DNA of 40,603 nt. It comes from Sphaerospermopsis kisseleviana NIES-73 (lineage in GTDB: Bacteria; Cyanobacteriota; Cyanobacteriia; Cyanobacteriales; Nostocaceae). This document shows positions 25,967-34,127 of this stretch, in pieces (the first letter of the stretch is position 1; each line of letters starts with the position of its first letter). The position numbers and the translations under genes were made by a program. The stretch covers positions 3,546,439-3,587,041 of the forward strand of contig NZ_AP018314.1 in the NCBI RefSeq assembly GCF_002368075.1, in the 5' to 3' direction. The notes beneath the pieces are model-generated. The model worked only from the letters and a program-made list of their open reading frames with translations, made no database searches and was not told the DNA's origin.

Positions 25967-26032
25967 AGATCCCCGACTTCTTTGATAAACTAACATTATT
26001 TACCTAAGATTAAACAGAGAAGTCGGGGATCT
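25967..26032. repeat. 66-bp inverted-repeat element, copy B (5' side of the four-gene operon)
   Basis: The perfect 15-bp arms AGATCCCCGACTTCT (25967-25981) and AGAAGTCGGGGATCT (26018-26032) enclose a 36-bp AT-rich centre. It is the same length and has the same arms as 18113-18178, but a different centre. It lies 26 bp past the hicA stop, so it could end the hicBA transcript. Confidence 0.88.
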
Positions 26033-26058
26033 TTGTTAACATTATTAACAACATTATT

Positions 26059-26277
26059 CTATCCTCCTAACCATTCTTCCCTAGAAACTCCAGCCTGTCG
26101 TAACAACCGAGATAATAAACCAACACTAATATCACCCTCATGAGGGTTAGGAATAATCACAGTCAAGTCACCCCGTCGCATTTGTGGATGTTTCCCTCCA
26201 GCATAGGGTTCTTCAAAACCTAACTCACGTAGACGCTTTACTAACTCATTCCAAGAAACAGGAGTTAATCTAGGCAT
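26059..26277 (-). CDS. hicA: HicA family toxin (mRNA interferase)
   Basis: A 72-residue protein with the small double-stranded-RNA-binding-like fold of HicA. WNELVKRLRELGFE is the first helix, then the GGKHPQMRRGD loop carries the catalytic His, followed by VIIPNPHEGDISVGLLSRLLRQAGVS, the classic HicA core. It would cleave mRNA when free of HicB. The start ATG is 1 bp after the hicB stop, so translation is coupled. The order antitoxin then toxin is reversed from E. coli hicAB but common in cyanobacteria. The sequence looks intact. Confidence 0.9.
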   Translation of the reverse strand: MPRLTPVSWNELVKRLRELGFEEPYAGGKHPQMRRGDLTVIIPNPHEGDISVGLLSRLLRQAGVSREEWLGG

Positions 26278-26278
26278 T

Positions 26279-26524
26279 TTATACAGATTGTGTAATTTGA
26301 TTTAAATTAATATCCTCAATTACAGGAATATCTAACCCCAAACGTAAACGCAAAGCCAACCAATCACTTAACGCCTCTCTTAACTCACGCCGACAACCTT
26401 CTAAAGTTTTATAATTTGCCCATACACCCTGTAAACCCGGAATTTCACCCCAATAAGTACCATCATCTTCAATAATTTCATAAACCGCCAATTCCATTGC
26501 TTTATCAATATAACTTGCCAGCAT
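26279..26524 (-). CDS. hicB: HicB family antitoxin
   Basis: An 81-residue protein. YEIIEDDGTYWGEIPGLQGVWANYKTLEGCRRELREALSDWLALRL matches the HicB partial RNase-H-like fold (usual pattern YWVEVPDLPGC...GDTLEEALENLREAL.....). It neutralises HicA by blocking its catalytic His. The C-terminus ends with DINLNQITQSV and no separate helix-turn-helix or ribbon-helix-helix DNA-binding domain is evident, so autoregulation may be weak or indirect. It is the first gene of the pair, transcribed leftwards. Confidence 0.88.
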   Translation of the reverse strand: MLASYIDKAMELAVYEIIEDDGTYWGEIPGLQGVWANYKTLEGCRRELREALSDWLALRLRLGLDIPVIEDINLNQITQSV

Positions 26525-26815
26525 TATTTACCATTTCCTTTACTAATTATTTTCGCAATCAACGATATTAAAAACTTAATCGTAAGTGTTAACCATATTT
26601 TCGCCACTTGAGAAACAAATCTTACTTATTTTAGCATACCAAGACTATTAACAAAATATCAATTAATAAAAACCTTTCAACCAAAAATTAAAACCCTCTC
26701 CTCCTCTCCGCGCCTCTGCGCCTCTGCGTGAGAAAAAAACAACCTCATAACTACTTGAAAAAAACCACATAAACAGCTACCCTGCATTAACATCAAAAAT
26801 GTGATCCTCAAAACC

Positions 26816-29188
26816 ATGAACACCCCAAAAATACCCCCCTACACCTGGAAACGCCCCATCGGTTTAGGATGGGAAAAACCCTACACGGTGCGCTATCCCA
26901 GCAACCTCGATGATGGACCATTTCACGGAATGCCATTAGGTGGTTTTGGTGCAGGTTGTATCGGTCGTTCCTCTCGCGGAGATTTCAATTTATGGCACAT
27001 TGACGGTGGAGAACATACATTTAAAAATGTCCCTGCTTGTCAATTTAGCATCTTTACATCAGACAAAACCTACGCATTATCTACCCAACCCCCAGAAGAT
27101 AACACATTACAAACTTGGGAATTTTATCCCACATCAACCACAACCCAAACCACAGGAAATTATCATGCACTTTATCCTCGCAGTTGGTTTGTTTATGAAA
27201 ATGTTTTTCCAGTTCAATTAACCTGTGAACAATTTTCACCTATCTGGGCTAATAATTACCAAGAAACCAGTTATCCTGTAGCGGTTTTCCTATGGACTGC
27301 ACACAACCCAACTAACCAACCAATTACTGTTAGTATAATGCTAACTTGGGAAAATATGGCAGGTTGGTTTACCAATGTTTTAAAATCTCCTGATGTGAAA
27401 ATTAGAGATGATGGCAGTCCTGTTTATGAATATCAACCAAAATGGGGAGAAAGTAAAGGTAACTATAATTGGTTAGTTGAAGATGATAAGTTTTTAGGTT
27501 GTGTTTTAGGTCGAGTTACTAATAATGGAACGCCCCAAGAAGGTGACGGAACTTGGTGTATTGCTACTGCTAAAAATGATCAAGTTGAATTATTTTATCA
27601 TTCCCGTTTTAACACTATAGGAAATGGTGAGGAAATTTGGCAGACTTTTAGTAAAGATGGTTCTTTAACTAATTATTTAGATGAAACTCCCACAGATGAA
27701 AATACTCGTTTAGGTGCTGCTGTTGCTGTGCGTTTCACTTTGCAACCAGGGGAAACTTTAGAAGTTCCTTTTGTGTTAAGTTGGGATTTTCCGGTGACAG
27801 AGTTTGCAGAAGGTGTAAACTATTATCGCAGATATACAGACTTTTTTGGTTGTAGTGGTGATAACGCTTGGCACATTGCTACCCATGCACTGAAAGAATA
27901 TCATAATTGGCGATCGCAAATTCAAAACTGGCAAAGTCCTATTTTAAACCGGGAAGACTTACCCGACTGGTTGAAAATGGCGTTATTTAACGAACTCTAC
28001 GACTTAACCAGTGGGGGTACTCTCTGGAGTGCAGCAACGGAAAAAGACCCCATCGGTCAATTTGCAGTGTTAGAATGTTTAGATTACCGCTGGTATGAAA
28101 GTTTAGATGTGCGGTTATACGGTTCTTTCGGGTTATTAATGTTATTCCCAGAACTAGAAAAAGCCGTTATGCGTGCATTTGCTAGGGCAATTCCCCAAAG
28201 TGATGATAGAACTAGAATTATCGGTTATTATCTCACCATCAACACTGAAAGTCCCCAAGCTATCCGTAAAGTAGCAGGTGCTACACCTCACGACTTAGGC
28301 GCACCTAATGAGTGGGTTTGGGAAAAAACCAATTATACTGCTTATCAAGATTGCAATTTGTGGAAAGATTTAGGTTGTGATTTTGTCTTGCAAGTATACC
28401 GCGATTTTCTATTTACTGGTGCAAATGATATCGAATTTCTCGCAGAATGTTGGGATGCAATTGTGCAAACTTTGGATTATGTGAAACAATTTGATTTAGA
28501 TGGAGATGGTATACCAGAAAATTCTGGCGCACCGGATCAGACTTTTGACGATTGGCGGTTAAATGGTGTTAGTGCTTATTGTGGTGGTTTGTGGTTAGCA
28601 GCGTTAGAAAGTGCGATCGCTATTTGTGATATTCTCAAAGATCATAAACACACAACTTCCCAAAAATCAATCTATCAAACTTGGTTAAATCAATCACAAC
28701 CAATTTATCAAGAAAAACTGTGGAATGGTCAGTTTTACCGTTTGGATAGTGAAAGTGGTTCTAATGTGGTGATGGCTGATCAGTTATGTGGGCAATTTTA
28801 TGCTCGTTTGCTTAGTTTACCAGATATTGTACCCACTGATAACGCTCTTTCTGCTTTGACTACTATATATAATGCTTGTTTCCTCAAGTTCCAAAATGGA
28901 AAATTTGGCGCTGCAAACGGTGTCCTTCCCGATGGTTCACCAGAAAACCCCAACGCTACCCATCCCCTAGAAGTTTGGACAGGTATTAATTTTGGTTTAG
29001 CTGCATTTTTGTTACAGATGGGGATGAAAAATGAAGGTTTGCGTTTAACTGAAGCGGTGGTTAAACAAGTTTATGAAAACGGTTTACAGTTCCGCACCCC
29101 GGAAGCTATCACCGCAGCAGGTACTTTTCGCGCTAGTACGTATTTACGGGCAATGGCTATCTGGGCAGTTTACCTATGCTTTAAATAA
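26816..29188 (+). CDS. GH116 (GBA2-like) beta-glucosidase/glucosylceramidase homologue
   Basis: A 790-residue protein from the ATG at 26816 (a GTG at 26801 would add MILKT). FHGMPLGGFGAGCIGRSSRGDF near the N-terminus and FPVQLTCEQFSPI mark the N-terminal beta-sandwich of GBA2-type enzymes. The C-terminal (alpha/alpha)6 barrel carries LFNELYDLTSGGTLW with the nucleophile Glu (about residue 393) and NSGAPDQTFDDW with the acid/base Asp (about 574), then GVSAYCGGLWLAAL. It should cleave beta-glucosides with retention; the natural substrate (sterol- or lipid-glucoside, or oligosaccharide) is unknown. No signal peptide, so cytoplasmic or peripheral. It is monocistronic and preceded by a dispersed CGCCTCTGCG repeat. 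Confidence 0.92.
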   Translation: MNTPKIPPYTWKRPIGLGWEKPYTVRYPSNLDDGPFHGMPLGGFGAGCIGRSSRGDFNLWHIDGGEHTFKNVPACQFSIFTSDKTYALSTQPPEDNTLQTWEFYPTSTTTQTTGNYHALYPRSWFVYENVFPVQLTCEQFSPIWANNYQETSYPVAVFLWTAHNPTNQPITVSIMLTWENMAGWFTNVLKSPDVKIRDDGSPVYEYQPKWGESKGNYNWLVEDDKFLGCVLGRVTNNGTPQEGDGTWCIATAKNDQVELFYHSRFNTIGNGEEIWQTFSKDGSLTNYLDETPTDENTRLGAAVAVRFTLQPGETLEVPFVLSWDFPVTEFAEGVNYYRRYTDFFGCSGDNAWHIATHALKEYHNWRSQIQNWQSPILNREDLPDWLKMALFNELYDLTSGGTLWSAATEKDPIGQFAVLECLDYRWYESLDVRLYGSFGLLMLFPELEKAVMRAFARAIPQSDDRTRIIGYYLTINTESPQAIRKVAGATPHDLGAPNEWVWEKTNYTAYQDCNLWKDLGCDFVLQVYRDFLFTGANDIEFLAECWDAIVQTLDYVKQFDLDGDGIPENSGAPDQTFDDWRLNGVSAYCGGLWLAALESAIAICDILKDHKHTTSQKSIYQTWLNQSQPIYQEKLWNGQFYRLDSESGSNVVMADQLCGQFYARLLSLPDIVPTDNALSALTTIYNACFLKFQNGKFGAANGVLPDGSPENPNATHPLEVWTGINFGLAAFLLQMGMKNEGLRLTEAVVKQVYENGLQFRTPEAITAAGTFRASTYLRAMAIWAVYLCFK

Positions 29189-29445
29189 TGTATAAGAGGG
29201 AATTGGGAATAGGTGACAGGTGACAGGTGACAGTAAGAAGATAATAGGAGTTGAGAAAGAAGAAGGAAGAATTTATTTCCCTCCCCATCACCCCACCTCC
29301 CCATATCCTTTGGTAACATTTCGCTCAAGCACTTATGCAGAACTTTACGTAAAAATTTTAGATTTTTTTAAGATTTGTCGTAAATAAACATCTTTTATAG
29401 TTAAAAAATGTATCAGCAGAAATGTGATTTTATTTTCTGGTTATT

Positions 29446-29475
29446 TCCGGAATCCTGAGAAAAAAACAGTAATAG
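29446..29475 (+). promoter_or_regulatory. Possible DIF1-type heterocyst promoter
   Basis: TCCGGA (29446-29451), the motif reported at -35 of DIF1 class promoters in Anabaena, is followed after 18 bp by TAATAG (29470-29475). No coding gene starts nearby. It is a single six-base match, so it could be chance. Confidence 0.3.
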
Positions 29476-30301
29476 TAATAGTTGAAAGTTCTCAACCCCT
29501 ATACCCATGTTTGAAAATACGCAATGAACACCTGTTTCATCAACAAAGTCTATAGATAACTACTCTTTTTCTCAGAATGCGAACATTTTTGTGCCAAAGG
29601 ATACAGAAATAATTCAAAATTCACTTTGAAGCATCGAGGACAACCCACTTAAAACTTATCTCCAGGAACATTGGAAAAATGAACATTCAATATAAAAACC
29701 GTAAAACCTACCTCACCCTGATAGAATTAGCTGGCATTCAGAATATAAAAGTTACTCTCATGTCAGATGCTATGAGTTTCTGCGCTTAATTGTGTTGTTT
29801 AACCTTGACTGAAAACCAGCCAGATAGTACAAAATTTAGTACAAAACAAAATCTAGGTCTATGTAGGGTCAGCAAAAGCAGCAGCAACGATTTTGATTGT
29901 TTCAGGTTTACAACCAACTGCACCGTTACTCATAAAAAAAGAGTTCCAGTGCTAGGGATTTATATTATAGCTCTTTGGTTTCTGATTGGCAAGTAAAAAC
30001 CAATGTGAATTACTGCCCAAATCTCAAAATTTGTATATCACCAAATTCACCTACTGAATCACATAAGTATCAATTTTTCATAATCTCTAAAACACAAACT
30101 CATCATAATTAACGATTTACATTTACACATAATAAAATTGACATGATAATTTTTCTCCCTAGCAACTGAGTTACTTGACTTCACAAAAACTCAAAATTTT
30201 CACTCAGCTAAATTCACAATTCTCTGATGACGCTTAATTTATATTGAGCGGTTTGATTACATGATTAAATGCAGGTTTAATATATTACTTTTTCTCTTAA
30301 C

Positions 30302-30325
30302 ACACCCGCTTATGGGTGTTTTTTT
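30302..30325 (+). terminator. Intrinsic terminator of an unassigned plus-strand transcript
   Basis: ACACCC, loop GCTTAT, GGGTGT and a T run to 30325. It is well formed, but no protein gene lies within 1.1 kb upstream on this strand, so it probably ends a non-coding or small-ORF transcript. Confidence 0.75.
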
Positions 30326-30670
30326 ATGTGTAACTTTGTGTGATAAAGACGATAAATGTAGTATATCATAAAATAGTATCAACAACAACTTAATTTTTAG
30401 AAGATCGGACTTATTGATATACAATTATTACTATGTATTTACCAGCCGCCATTAAGAATAAGTGTAGCCCTAATGATTCTCCCATCAGACCTAAAAGAAA
30501 AACATATAACAATATATAATCACTAAACTTCTAGAGTGAAATTTATGAAAAATCCGGTATTGTTTTTTGATAAAATTCTCTAGAATGCTTAATTTATAAA
30601 GGTTTGTGAATTTAGTTAATAGTAATAATTGGCAGAAAAATCAAGATAATCAACTTTGATAACCTCATAA

Positions 30671-30693
30671 AATGAGGGGTGTTACCCCCCATT
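30671..30693. promoter_or_regulatory. hetP: HetR-binding-site-like inverted repeat upstream of hetP
   Basis: GAGGGGT-GTT-ACCCCCC (30674-30690) matches the HetR operator reported upstream of hetP in Anabaena PCC 7120 (GAGGGGT-CTA-ACCCCTC, from memory) at 14 of 17 positions. Two differences are in the spacer and one is in an arm. Symmetry extends to AATG/CATT on each side. It lies about 1.4 kb before the hetP start codon. A TTGACA follows at 30697. Confidence 0.7.
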
Positions 30694-31202
30694 TTCTTGA
30701 CAAAAATGGGACAAAAGTGAAAGTTGCACATTGCCTAAATGAACATTCTGAGATATTCAGTAAATTTAACTTATAAGACTGCCAAAGTGGCAGATGACAT
30801 TAGAGAAAAAAAATAGTATAAATACGAATGTAGCTTTTAAGAAGGCAATATGAATGCTCTTCTTAGCTGACTGGAAAATTATGAAACTTTACTGAAAAGA
30901 CTTAATAATTTTCGGCGGCTAGTTATACAATAATATTCAGGGAACATCTATTGAATTACAGCTTGTGGAATTTTTAGAAGACACAACTGCATCTACTAAA
31001 CCCGCTGAATTACAGAAAGATGGTAAATTTTTTCCTTTCTTTCAGGAGTCAGCAAAAATCACAGAACACAAGTAACCAATAGCAGTTGCTTTCACCAGCA
31101 ACCACAGCGACGAGGTTACAAAACTGTACAACAGGGTCAATACAGCAAAGCAGCAAACAGACTTGATTAAAAACAGTCAGGTTTTCAATCACAGGTCAGG
31201 TC

Positions 31203-31787
31203 ATGAAACAAATCATCAGGTCAAATGCAGTCGAAACACCAAGCCCACGAGGTAATTTAGGGATACAACGCTCTGATTTACATTTTCGTCAGGCATCCGG
31301 GGAAAGTCTCGTACTTTCACCAACGGTAAATTTATCAGTCCTACCCCAAAGTAGTGACGTATTAATTAAAAATAAAAGCAACAAGTCAACATCCTGGGAG
31401 AATAAAGCACTTTCAGCCTTTGTTGATGTAGTTTGGGAGAAGAAATTAGATTTTTTACCCAGAGTTGTGATGTGGGAGTGTATAGGCAAGATAGCACAAG
31501 TCAATAACATCCCAGGAAAGCAAATCACAACGCAAATCACAACGCAAATCACAACTTTAATAACTAAGACACTGGGGAAGATAAAAGCTAGAGCAGAACA
31601 AGCAACCCCAAGCAGCTTAGTTTTGAAAGTTAGTTTATGGAAGTTGCTCCCAAACCTACAGACAACGAACCAGTTAGCAGTAAAAATTGCCAAAACTAAA
31701 ACTTTGCTTCACCGTATCTGGATGCAGCGAACACAACAGAGCAGTTTTAGGAATAGCTTTTTTGCTCTTAATTACGGGAACTGCTGA
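31203..31787 (+). CDS. Hypothetical protein or hetP leader frame, unrecognised
   Basis: An open frame of 194 codons from an ATG at 31203, between the HetR-like site and hetP. The translation has no recognised domain, signal peptide or membrane helix. It includes a repeated QITTQITTQITT stretch (near residues 107-118) from a small tandem DNA repeat (CAAATCACAACG). No ribosome binding site is evident. On the opposite strand a 134-codon frame overlaps it, showing that this region is open by chance on both strands. It could be a lineage-specific protein, a decayed gene, or simply the long 5' leader of hetP. I call it with low confidence only because of its length and position. Confidence 0.25.
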   Translation: MKQIIRSNAVETPSPRGNLGIQRSDLHFRQASGESLVLSPTVNLSVLPQSSDVLIKNKSNKSTSWENKALSAFVDVVWEKKLDFLPRVVMWECIGKIAQVNNIPGKQITTQITTQITTLITKTLGKIKARAEQATPSSLVLKVSLWKLLPNLQTTNQLAVKIAKTKTLLHRIWMQRTQQSSFRNSFFALNYGNC

Positions 31788-31989
31788 GAAGTTGTAAAAT
31801 TTCTGGATGTGCCTGTGGAAAAGGTGAATCTATATTTTTCAACATTGGCTACTGGTCTATTACCAATATATTCCTGTAATTAATTCAACAACTGTTTCAC
31901 AAATAGTCATCAACCAAACCAAAATTACTGGGTGAAGGTACGATATCACTTCCTGCGATCAACTGGTAAATGTTGGTGTGGTGAACTGA

Positions 31990-32031
31990 TATTGCAGTTT
32001 GTGTATTGCAGTTTGTGTATTGCAGTTGTAA
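31990..32031. repeat. 14-bp tandem repeat in the hetP leader
   Basis: TATTGCAGTTTGTG is repeated about 2.8 times, about 70 bp before the hetP start codon. It would lie in the 5' untranslated region of hetP. Confidence 0.7.
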
Positions 32032-32100
32032 ATAGCACTTGACAATAACACTCGAAGAAACTCGACAATTTACCTCATTGAAATAAAACTCAAACGTACT

Positions 32101-32487
32101 ATGAATCAAGGCATTTCTGGAAATAGTGGACTCCCTGACAAAAAAATCAATCCTGAACAGTTTGACCAAGTAATAGAAGCAATTCTCGCTGGTAAGTATT
32201 CTTGGGCTTGTGTGTTAATGTTGCGGTTTGTTGGTTACAATCCTTTGCATTACATTCCTTACCGTACTTATAACCGACTACTCAAAGAAAACTCTCGCAA
32301 TAGTCGGTCTAACCCTCAACAGAATGAAAATTTGAAAATTGCTCCATCACCAACAGAGAAAAGGTCAGAGAGTCATTTAGCACCTAGCAGCTTGAGCAAG
32401 AAAATTAAAGATTTAGCTTATCTGGAAGTTGCTGGTAAGCAAAAAGTAGAAGTCCGTAATAGCCATAGGGATAAGAAATCGGCATAA
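32101..32487 (+). CDS. hetP: HetP family heterocyst commitment protein
   Basis: A 128-residue protein. The core [20 protein letters not shown], then [29 protein letters not shown] is the highly conserved HetP domain. The later [17 protein letters not shown] block resembles HetP proper more than its short paralogues. In Anabaena, HetP acts downstream of HetR to commit cells to heterocyst fate; its biochemical activity is unknown. The protein is small and soluble, and its C-terminus ([13 protein letters not shown]) appears somewhat shorter than I recall for Anabaena HetP. No strong ribosome binding site is seen. The long upstream region with a HetR-like operator is consistent with the long hetP leader described in Anabaena. 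A 30-bp-arm hairpin follows, before the convergent ABC gene. Confidence 0.9.
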   Translation: MNQGISGNSGLPDKKINPEQFDQVIEAILAGKYSWACVLMLRFVGYNPLHYIPYRTYNRLLKENSRNSRSNPQQNENLKIAPSPTEKRSESHLAPSSLSKKIKDLAYLEVAGKQKVEVRNSHRDKKSA

Positions 32488-32547
32488 CCGATAATGATGA
32501 TAGTTAATAATCTCAGAATCAAAGTTCAAGGAGTCAGGAGCTATTTA

Positions 32548-32626
32548 TTTTGGATTTTGGATTTTGGATTTTGGATTATTTATTTTTGTCAACTCCAATC
32601 TAAAATCTAAAATCTAAAATCTAAAA
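32548..32626 (+). terminator. Hairpin of heptamer repeats downstream of hetP
   Basis: The left arm is four TTTTGGA units plus TT (32548-32577); the right arm is AA plus four TCTAAAA units (32597-32626). In plus-strand RNA every position pairs, with one G-U wobble per unit, giving a 30-bp stem and a 19-nt loop. In minus-strand RNA those positions become A-C mismatches. It lies between convergent hetP and the ABC ATPase gene. Confidence 0.6.
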
Positions 32627-32646
32627 TTTTTCTCCCCAGTCGCCTA

Positions 32647-33945
32647 TTACCTACCTTTGGGAAATATGGCTAAATCGGTTTCTAGGTCAAAAAAGTGGAG
32701 TTTTTCAGAAACTAATGATAACCAAAGTTGCTCACCCAAACTGATAAATCTATCTGGAGGAACTCGTACTTGTAAAGTTTGACCATCTGTATTTGGTAAA
32801 TCAGGGTTATATATTCTTACAGCAAGAAAACTATCGTTTCCTAAATTCTCTACTAAATCTACTTTAACTGGTAAATTTTTGGTAGCTGGTACACTTAACA
32901 TTAAGTGTTCTGGACGAATACCTAAAATTACAGTTTGTCCATCGTATTTTTGTAATGCTTTTCCCCATACATCTGGGAGGGTAAAGCGAAAATTAGCATG
33001 GGTAATTAATAAAGGTGCATGAAATTCTACCGGAATAAAATTCATTGGTGGTGAACCAATAAATTCGGCTACAAAGCGGTTAGCAGGATAATTATATAGT
33101 TCTAAAGGAGGGGCGACTTGTTGAATTTGTCCCCCAGACATGATGGCAATGCGATCGCCCATTGTCATAGCTTCAGTTTGATCATGGGTAACGTAAATTG
33201 TCGTTGTCCCCAACTGACGCTGTAATTTAACAATTTGGGTGCGGGTTTCTGCCCGTAATTTAGCATCTAAATTAGATAAGGGTTCATCCATTAAAAATAC
33301 TTGAGGATTTCGGGCGATCGCTCTCCCTAATGCTACCCTTTGTCTTTGTCCTCCTGATAACTGTTTAGGTAGGCGATTTAATAAATTTTCAATTTGTAAT
33401 AATTGGGCAACATTCAGCACTTGTTGTTCTATTGTGCGTTCTTTTGGAGAAAGATAACGCAGTCCTTTGGGTAGTTTTTTAGTCACTCCCACAAGTAGAT
33501 TTTCTCCCCATGTACGAAAATTACGGGTAGAAATTGTTTCACCATTTCCCAAACGACGACGTAACCCAAAAGCAATGTTGTCATAAACACTCATGTGGGG
33601 GTAAAGGGCGTAATTTTGGAACACCATTGCAATATCTCGCGCTTTGGGGGGTAAGTCATTAATTAGGCGAAGCCCTGCGGGCGTGCTGGTGCTATCACCC
33701 ACCCAAATATTACCCCCAGTCATCACCTCTAACCCTGCTATTAGCCGCAGCAAGGTACTTTTACCACAACCAGAAGGTCCCACCAACACCATAAATTCAC
33801 CATCAGCAATGGTTAAATTAATGCGTCTGAGGACATTAATACTATCTGCACCCTCTTTTTCTGGTGATGACTGCTGTGTCTTCACACTTTCCCCCTTCCG
33901 GGGAGGAAAACTTTTATAAACGTTTTCTAATACAACTTGTGCCAC
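32647..33945 (-). CDS. Sugar-type ABC transporter ATP-binding protein (UgpC/MalK-like)
   Basis: A 432-residue nucleotide-binding subunit for a CUT1-type sugar or glycerol-3-phosphate importer. Walker A is GPSGCGKST, Q-loop MVFQNYALYPHMSVYDN, signature LSGGQRQRVALGRA, Walker B VFLMDEPLSNLDAKLR and H-loop YVTHDQTEA. The C-terminal TOBE/regulatory domain has GIRPEHL and VDLVENLGND. Between the Q-loop and the signature there is an extra ~40 residues (RRRLGNGETISTRNF...). A nine-residue insertion (STSTPAGLR) before LINDLPPKARDIAMVF is encoded by a dispersed palindromic repeat. The start is a GTG at 33945. No permease or binding-protein genes are adjacent, which is common for shared MsmK-like ATPases. 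Confidence 0.93.
   Translation of the reverse strand: MAQVVLENVYKSFPPRKGESVKTQQSSPEKEGADSINVLRRINLTIADGEFMVLVGPSGCGKSTLLRLIAGLEVMTGGNIWVGDSTSTPAGLRLINDLPPKARDIAMVFQNYALYPHMSVYDNIAFGLRRRLGNGETISTRNFRTWGENLLVGVTKKLPKGLRYLSPKERTIEQQVLNVAQLLQIENLLNRLPKQLSGGQRQRVALGRAIARNPQVFLMDEPLSNLDAKLRAETRTQIVKLQRQLGTTTIYVTHDQTEAMTMGDRIAIMSGGQIQQVAPPLELYNYPANRFVAEFIGSPPMNFIPVEFHAPLLITHANFRFTLPDVWGKALQKYDGQTVILGIRPEHLMLSVPATKNLPVKVDLVENLGNDSFLAVRIYNPDLPNTDGQTLQVRVPPDRFISLGEQLWLSLVSEKLHFFDLETDLAIFPKGR
33666..33693. repeat. Dispersed palindromic repeat inserted in frame in the ABC ATPase gene
   Basis: GGCGAAGCCCTGCGGGCGTGC plus flanking bases encodes the extra residues STSTPAGLR. Similar GC-rich units (AGCACGCTTCGCGAAC) occur at 13606-13620. 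The surrounding protein aligns with the MalK family once these residues are removed. Confidence 0.65.
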
Positions 33946-33954
33946 AGTTCTCAG

Positions 33955-34127
33955 GTAATGGGTAATGGGTAATGGGTAATTGGGAATTGGGAATTGGGAA
34001 TTGGGAATTGGGAATTGGGAATTGGGTTATTCATCTTAACCCAGTCACCAGTCACCAGTCACCAGTCACCAGTCACCAGTCACCATTCCCCAGTCACCAG
34101 TCACCAGTCACCATTCCCCAGTCACCT
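33955..34127. repeat. Compound STRR array between the ABC ATPase and PatA-like genes
   Basis: Successive heptamer blocks: TAATGGG (33956-33978), AATTGGG about seven copies (33979-34026), then CAGTCAC and related units including CATTCCC (34041-34125). It fills the spacer right up to the stop of the PatA-like gene. Open frames across it are repeat artefacts. Confidence 0.92.

Larger units (their letters stand above)
29189..31202. other. Long mostly non-coding region upstream of hetP
   Basis: About 2 kb with no convincing gene. Contents: STRR GGTGACA units at 29212-29233; a TCCGGA box at 29446 with TAATAG 18 bp later; a 36-codon frame at 29679-29789 (MNIQYKNRKTYLTLIELAG...) with no known family; a terminator at 30302-30325; a HetR-like inverted repeat at 30671-30693; and a stop-bounded 46-codon frame (IQGTSIELQLVEFLEDTT...) ending at about 31074. 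The short frames may be decayed coding sequence. A longer frame at 29790-29996 has no family features and is not called. Confidence 0.6.

Noticed and set aside
29790-29996. 68-codon plus-strand frame
   Set aside because: No family features, no ribosome binding site and unremarkable composition in a region poor in genes.
31289-31693. 134-codon minus-strand frame
   Set aside because: Antisense to another open frame, with no recognisable domain; likely chance openness.
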